DNA of 64,000 nt from Paenibacillus sp. OK003 (lineage in GTDB: Bacteria > Bacillota > Bacilli > Paenibacillales > Paenibacillaceae), in assembly GCF_900109515.1 (NCBI RefSeq), contig NZ_FOBD01000021.1:31053-95052 (forward strand). Direction: 5' to 3'. The translations under genes were made by a program, and so were the position numbers. Under the pieces are notes generated by a model. It was not told the origin of the DNA. It worked only from the letters and a program-made list of their open reading frames with translations, and ran no database searches. Below are positions 59,061-64,000 of this stretch, piece after piece. Within the stretch, counting starts at the first letter, position 1, and each line of letters opens with the position of its first letter.

Positions 59061-62000
59061 GTGAGCTATACGTCCAAAAAGGAGCACAAAATGTCCTCAA
59101 TCAGTACAACCAAACGCAAATTAAAAAAAGCGGGCACTCGCATTTCTAAAAAAGAAAAAGTCAAATGTAAATCCAAAAAGAAACTTGCACTTAAAAAGAA
59201 AAGAGCTATCAGATCCAGATGTCTTGTGCTTCGTGGCCCTAGGGGATATAGAGGGTTTCAAGGAATGAAAGGTGCAACCGGAGCTACGGGAACCACAGGA
59301 GCTATGGGAATAGCAGGTAAGATGGGTAATACGGGTAATACGGGAGCTACTGGCTCGATAGGAATAACGGGATTAGCTGGAGTCCAAGGAATGACTGGAG
59401 TAACAGGTACAACTGGTGATCCGGGCGTTATAGGTAATACGGGTGCAACTGGATCAACGGGAGCCTCTGGGACAACAGGTGCAACTGGAACCACGGGAAA
59501 TACTGGTGATCCAGGCACGACAGGTGCAACAGGTGCGACAGGGATAACTGGAGCGACGGGTGATCCTGGAGTGACAGGCGTAACCGGAGTAGGAATCACC
59601 GGGGCTACCGGAACCACAGGCGCAACAGGATTTACGGGTGTAACTGGTGATACGGGCGCGACCGGCTCAACTGGGGTAACCGGTATGACAGGAGTAACGG
59701 GAATAGGAACAACCGGAGCTACTGGTGCAATTGGGCCTACTGGTGTAACAGGTGTGACAGGTACAACGGGAATAGGAGTCACCGGGGCTACTGGAACCAC
59801 CGGAGCACCGGGACTTACTGGAGCAACAGGAGCCACCGGAACAACCGGAACAGGAGCTACAGGCGCCACCGGCGCGACGGGTCTTACGGGTGTAACTGGT
59901 GTGACAGGCGATCCTGGAGTGACCGGAATAACAGGCGTTACAGGTTCGACTGGAGCAACCGGTGATTCTGGAGTGACAGGTTCAACGGGTGTAACCGGTA
60001 CGACAGGCGCCACTGGAATAGGAGCAACTGGAGCAACTGGCGCGACGGGGTTTACTGGTGTAACCGGAGTGACAGGAGCAACGGGAACAGGAACGACTGG
60101 AACCACTGGTGCTACAGGATCTACGGGTGTAACAGGTGTGACAGGCGATCCTGGGGTGACCGGAACAACAGGCGTTACAGGTTCGACTGGAGCAACCGGA
60201 GCTGTGGGAGCAATGGGCATAACAGGTGTAACTGGCACAACAGGGATAACTGGAGTTACGGGTGATCCTGGAATGACAGGTTTAACGGGTGCAACCGGAA
60301 CCACAGGAGCTACCGGTGTCACTGGTGCAACAGGGCTTACTGGTATAACTGGAGCTACTGGTGCCACCGGCGCAACAGGATTTACGGGTATAACCGGCGT
60401 GACAGGATTTACGGGTATAACCGGCGTGACAGGAGCAACGGGGCTTATTGGTGTAACTGGTGCGACAGGCGCAACGGGAACGGGAACAACAGGATCTACT
60501 GGCGCGACGGGTTCAACTGGTGTAACCGGAGTGACAGGCGCAACGGGAACAGGAACAACAGGAGCCACTGGTGCGACGGGCTCAACGGGCGCAACTGGTG
60601 CGACAGGGGCAACAGGAACGGGAGCTACAGGAGACACCGGTGCAACAGGGCCTACTGGAGTAACTGGTGCAACAGGTGTAACCGGAACAGGAACGACTGG
60701 AGCTACAGGTGCGACGGGTCTTATTGGGGTAACTGGTGCGACAGGTGCAACGGGAACCGGAACAACCGGAACAACCGGAGCCACCGGCGCAACAGGATTG
60801 ACGGGTGTAACAGGTGTAACCGGAATAGGAACGACTGGTGCTACTGGTGCGACAGGTGCAACGGGAACGGGAACGACTGGAGCCACTGGCCCGACAGGAT
60901 CTACTGGTGTAACCGGATCAACAGGTGCAACCGGAACAGGAACAGCCGGAGACACCGGTGCAACAGGGCCTACTGGAGTAACTGGTGCAACAGGTGTAAC
61001 CGGAACAGGAACGACTGGAGCTACAGGTGCGACGGGTCTTATTGGGGTAACTGGTGCGACAGGTGCAACGGGAACCGGAACAACCGGAACAACCGGAGCC
61101 ACCGGCGCAACAGGATTGACGGGTGTAACAGGTGTAACCGGAATAGGAACGACTGGTGCTACTGGTGCGACAGGTGCAACGGGAACGGGAACGACTGGAG
61201 CCACTGGCCCGACAGGATCTACTGGTGTAACCGGATCAACAGGTGCAACCGGAACAGGAACAGCCGGAGACACCGGTGCAACAGGGCCTACTGGAGTAAC
61301 TGGTGCAACAGGTGTAACCGGAACAGGAACGACTGGTGCTACTGGTGCAACGGGTCTTACTGGGGTAACTGGTGCGACAGGCGCTACTGGAGCGACGGGT
61401 TCAACTGGTGTAACCGGAGTGACAGGTGCAACGGGAACGGGAACCACAGGAGCCACTGGTGCAACGGGCTCAACTGGGGTAAGTGGTGCGACAGGTGCAA
61501 CCGGAACCGGAGCAACTGGAGCTGCTGGTGCAACAGGATTTACGGGTGTAACAGGTGCGACAGGTGCTACGGGAACTTCTGGTGCAACGGGTCTTACTGG
61601 GGTAACTGGTGATACAGGCGCAACCGGAACAACCGGAACAACCGGAACAACCGGAACAACAGGAGCCACTGGAGCAACGGGAACAGGAACGACGGGAGCT
61701 ACAGGTGCGACGGGCTCAACGGGCGCAACTGGTGATACAGGCGCAACCGGAACAACAGGTACAACTGGAGCCACTGGAGCAACGGGATCTACTGGTGTAA
61801 CGGGAGTGACCGGTGCAACAGGAACAGGAGCTACAGGCGCGACGGGTCTTACTGGGGTAACTGGTGTGACAGGCGCAACCGGAACCGGAGCAACTGGAGC
61901 TGCTGGTGCAACAGGATTTACGGGTGTAACAGGTGCGACAGGTGCTACGGGAACTTCTGGTGCAACGGGTCTTACTGGGGTAACTGGTGATACAGGCGCA

Positions 62001-64000
62001 ACCGGAACAACCGGAACAACAGGAGCCACTGGAGCAACGGGAACAGGAACGACGGGAGCTACAGGTGCGACGGGCTCAACGGGTGTAACAGGTGTGACAG
62101 GAGCAACGGGGCTTACTGGAGTAACTGGTGCGACAGGCGCCACCGGAACGGGAACAACCGGAGCTACAGGCGCGACGGGTCCAACGGGTGTGACCGGTGT
62201 GACCGGTGTGACCGGCGCCACCGGAACAGGAACAACAGGAGCTACAGGTGCGACGGGTACAACCGGTGTAACTGGTGATACAGGAGCAACGGGAACAGGA
62301 ACAACCGGAGCCACTGGAGCAACGGGCTCAACTGGGGTAAGTGGTGCGACAGGTGCTACGGGAACTACTGGTGCAACGGGTCTTACTGGGGTAACCGGTG
62401 CGACAGGCGCAACCGGAACAGGAACGACTGGAGTAACTGGTGCAACGGGAATAACCGGTGTAACAGGCGCAACCGGAATCGGAGCTACAGGAGTTACTGG
62501 TGCGACGGGTTCAACTGGGGTAACCGGTACGACAGGAGCAACGGGAACGGGAACAACAGGAGCCACTGGTGCAACGGGCTCAACTGGGGTAAGTGGTGCG
62601 ACAGGTGCAACCGGAACCGGAGCAACTGGAGCTACTGGTGCAACAGGATTTACGGGTGTAACAGGTGCGACAGGTGCTACGGGAACTTCTGGTGCAACGG
62701 GTCTTACTGGGGTAACTGGTGATACAGGCGCAACCGGAACAACCGGAACAACAGGAGCCACTGGAGCAACGGGAACAGGAACGACGGGAGCTACAGGTGC
62801 GACGGGCTCAACGGGTGTAACAGGTGTGACAGGAGCAACGGGGCTTACTGGAGTAACTGGTGCGACAGGCGCCACCGGAACGGGAACAACCGGAGCTACA
62901 GGCGCGACGGGTCCAACGGGTGTCACCGGAATAGGAACAACAGGAGCCACTGGTGCAACGGGCTCAACTGGGGTAAGTGGTGCGACAGGTGCAACCGGAA
63001 CCGGAGCTACTGGTGCAACAGGATTTACGGGTGTAACAGGTGCGACAGGGGCCACCGGAACGGGAACCACAGGAGACACCGGTGCAACAGGGCCTACTGG
63101 AGTAACTGGTGCAACAGGTGTAACCGGAACAGGAACGACTGGTGCTACTGGTGCAACGGGTCTTACTGGGGTAACCGGTGCGACAGGGGCAACCGGAACA
63201 GGAACAACCGGAGCTACAGGTGCGACGGGTCCAACGGGTGTAACCGGTGCAACCGGAACAGGAGCTACAGGTGCGACGGGCTCAACTGGGGTAACTGGTG
63301 ATACAGGAACAACCGGAACCACTGGAGCTACCGGAGCAACGGGTCTTACTGGAGTAACTGGTGTGACAGGGGCAACTGGAACAGGAACAACAGGAGCCAC
63401 TGGAGCAACGGGAACAGGAACGACGGGAGCTACAGGTGCGACGGGCTCAACTGGGGTAACTGGTGATACAGGAACAACAGGAGCCACTGGAGCAACGGGA
63501 ACAGGAACGACGGGAGCTACAGGTGCGACGGGTACAACTGGGGTAATCGGAGTGACAGGGGCAACGGGAACAACTGGCGCCACTGGAGCAACGGGTCTTA
63601 CTGGAGTAACTGGTGCGACAGGTGTAACCGGAACAGGAACGACAGGTGCTACAGGTGCAACGGGTCTTACTGGGGTAACCGGTGCGACAGGCGCAACAGG
63701 AACGGGAGCTACAGGAGACACCGGTGCAACAGGGCCTACTGGAGTAACTGGTGCAACAGGTGTAACCGGAACAGGAACGACTGGTGCTACAGGTGCAACG
63801 GGTCTTACTGGGGTAACCGGTGCGACAGGCGCAACAGGAACGGGAGCTACAGGAGACACCGGTGCAACAGGGCCTACTGGAGTAACTGGTGCGACAGGAG
63901 CAACGGGAACGGGAACAACCGGAGCTACAGGCGCGACGGGCTCAACGGGTGTAACAGGTGCGACAGGAGCAACGGGAACGGGAACAACCGGAGCTACAGG
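59061..64000 (+). CDS. Very long collagen-like (Gly-X-Y) protein, 3' end beyond window
   Basis: At least 1646 codons from GTG 59061, 7 bases after AAGGAGGGAGG. The first 57 or so residues are strongly basic (KRKLKKAGTRISKKEKVKCK and onward), with two Cys and no signal peptide. Then RGPRGYRGFQGMKGATGATG starts an unbroken Gly-X-Y tract running off the window. X-Y positions are mostly Ala-Thr, Val-Thr, Ser-Thr and Thr-Thr, as in BclA-type exosporium collagens. Single-residue Gly-X-Gly breaks recur, very often 23 residues apart. The tract contains long duplications, for instance 318 bp in tandem at 60631. Likely role: spore-surface or other surface filament. The absence of a signal peptide fits assembly on the spore in the mother cell. 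The C-terminal domain is not visible. Confidence 0.85.
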   Translation, partial: MSYTSKKEHKMSSISTTKRKLKKAGTRISKKEKVKCKSKKKLALKKKRAIRSRCLVLRGPRGYRGFQGMKGATGATGTTGAMGIAGKMGNTGNTGATGSIGITGLAGVQGMTGVTGTTGDPGVIGNTGATGSTGASGTTGATGTTGNTGDPGTTGATGATGITGATGDPGVTGVTGVGITGATGTTGATGFTGVTGDTGATGSTGVTGMTGVTGIGTTGATGAIGPTGVTGVTGTTGIGVTGATGTTGAPGLTGATGATGTTGTGATGATGATGLTGVTGVTGDPGVTGITGVTGSTGATGDSGVTGSTGVTGTTGATGIGATGATGATGFTGVTGVTGATGTGTTGTTGATGSTGVTGVTGDPGVTGTTGVTGSTGATGAVGAMGITGVTGTTGITGVTGDPGMTGLTGATGTTGATGVTGATGLTGITGATGATGATGFTGITGVTGFTGITGVTGATGLIGVTGATGATGTGTTGSTGATGSTGVTGVTGATGTGTTGATGATGSTGATGATGATGTGATGDTGATGPTGVTGATGVTGTGTTGATGATGLIGVTGATGATGTGTTGTTGATGATGLTGVTGVTGIGTTGATGATGATGTGTTGATGPTGSTGVTGSTGATGTGTAGDTGATGPTGVTGATGVTGTGTTGATGATGLIGVTGATGATGTGTTGTTGATGATGLTGVTGVTGIGTTGATGATGATGTGTTGATGPTGSTGVTGSTGATGTGTAGDTGATGPTGVTGATGVTGTGTTGATGATGLTGVTGATGATGATGSTGVTGVTGATGTGTTGATGATGSTGVSGATGATGTGATGAAGATGFTGVTGATGATGTSGATGLTGVTGDTGATGTTGTTGTTGTTGATGATGTGTTGATGATGSTGATGDTGATGTTGTTGATGATGSTGVTGVTGATGTGATGATGLTGVTGVTGATGTGATGAAGATGFTGVTGATGATGTSGATGLTGVTGDTGATGTTGTTGATGATGTGTTGATGATGSTGVTGVTGATGLTGVTGATGATGTGTTGATGATGPTGVTGVTGVTGATGTGTTGATGATGTTGVTGDTGATGTGTTGATGATGSTGVSGATGATGTTGATGLTGVTGATGATGTGTTGVTGATGITGVTGATGIGATGVTGATGSTGVTGTTGATGTGTTGATGATGSTGVSGATGATGTGATGATGATGFTGVTGATGATGTSGATGLTGVTGDTGATGTTGTTGATGATGTGTTGATGATGSTGVTGVTGATGLTGVTGATGATGTGTTGATGATGPTGVTGIGTTGATGATGSTGVSGATGATGTGATGATGFTGVTGATGATGTGTTGDTGATGPTGVTGATGVTGTGTTGATGATGLTGVTGATGATGTGTTGATGATGPTGVTGATGTGATGATGSTGVTGDTGTTGTTGATGATGLTGVTGVTGATGTGTTGATGATGTGTTGATGATGSTGVTGDTGTTGATGATGTGTTGATGATGTTGVIGVTGATGTTGATGATGLTGVTGATGVTGTGTTGATGATGLTGVTGATGATGTGATGDTGATGPTGVTGATGVTGTGTTGATGATGLTGVTGATGATGTGATGDTGATGPTGVTGATGATGTGTTGATGATGSTGVTGATGATGTGTTGAT
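60631..61266 (+). repeat. Exact 318-bp tandem duplication inside the collagen-like gene
   Basis: 60631-60948 and 60949-61266 read the same base for base by eye, and a partial third copy starts at 61267 and diverges after about 70 bases. The unit is 106 codons, so the frame is kept. Confidence 0.85.

Noticed and set aside
61609..61800. Plus-strand frame rich in Gln-Pro-Glu
   Set aside because: A second-frame shadow of the collagen-like repeat with no ribosome site.
59258..63859. 1533-codon minus-strand frame of Pro-Val-Ala-Pro repeats
   Set aside because: It is the mirror of the Gly-X-Y gene: GGN-ACN-type codons on the plus strand leave no stops on the minus strand. The plus strand has a proper start, ribosome site and collagen pattern.
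59258..64000. Short regular repeats resembling a CRISPR array
   Set aside because: There are no unique spacers; the repeats encode Gly-X-Y triplets in one frame.

Overview
The window looks like the chromosome of a spore-forming Bacillota, most likely a Paenibacillus. The evidence is strong GGAGG-type ribosome sites, many sporulation genes (ytrH, ytrI, ytvI, ytaF, an alpha/beta SASP, five YheC/YheD-type spore-coat-associated proteins), an SLH surface protein, a very long collagen-like protein, and gene order close to the B. subtilis ytoI-dnaE-accDA-pyk-citZ-icd-mdh-phoPR-polA-mutM-ytaF-coaE-nrdR segment. The species call is inference from gene content; no database was searched.

Layout. 1-775: 5' part of a CHASE3 chemotaxis receptor (minus). 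1062-1748: HAD hydrolase. 1844-8200: minus-strand array of five YheC/YheD ATP-grasp paralogs, divergent from yheA (8481). 8930-12235: small membrane protein, ytoI, then ytpI, ytrI and ytrH on the minus strand with a good sigma-E promoter. 12543-23079: dnaE (with two unusual insertions), a yutG-type phosphatase, a small conserved protein, accD-accA, pyk, a thioesterase and fxsA. 23190-28307: ytvI (minus) and the TCA genes citZ-icd-mdh, with two cre-like sites before citZ. 28448-31423: membrane protein, diguanylate cyclase (minus), cupin. 31459-37175: a phosphate-response block phoR-phoP-(CBS/MCP protein)-pstB-phoU, with three Pho boxes. 37395-44261: polA, mutM, ytaF, coaE, lytic transglycosylase, SASP (minus), nrdR, tRNA-Ala(GGC).

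From about 44.4 kb the content becomes accessory: an orphan response regulator with a BTAD domain beside an SLH/Ig surface protein; a hydrolase-MarR pair; a Fur-controlled siderophore uptake cluster (AraC-SBP regulator, lipoprotein, two FecCD permeases, no ATPase) ending in a truncated flavoprotein gene; a MarR-nitroreductase-ABM monooxygenase operon (minus); a TetR regulator with three copies of a perfect 10-bp palindrome and a broken SDR gene; and, from 59061 to the window end, a collagen-like gene of at least 1646 codons.

Most notable: (i) the collagen-like tract carries single-residue Gly-X-Gly breaks that recur every 23 residues over long stretches and contains an exact 318-bp tandem duplication; (ii) a soluble CBS-plus-chemoreceptor-signalling protein sits between phoP and pstB behind its own Pho box; (iii) five tandem YheC/YheD paralogs fall into two architectures; (iv) dnaE carries an acidic insertion of about 130 residues and a Gly/Ala/Ser-rich linker; (v) a TetR/SDR locus shows fresh pseudogenisation.
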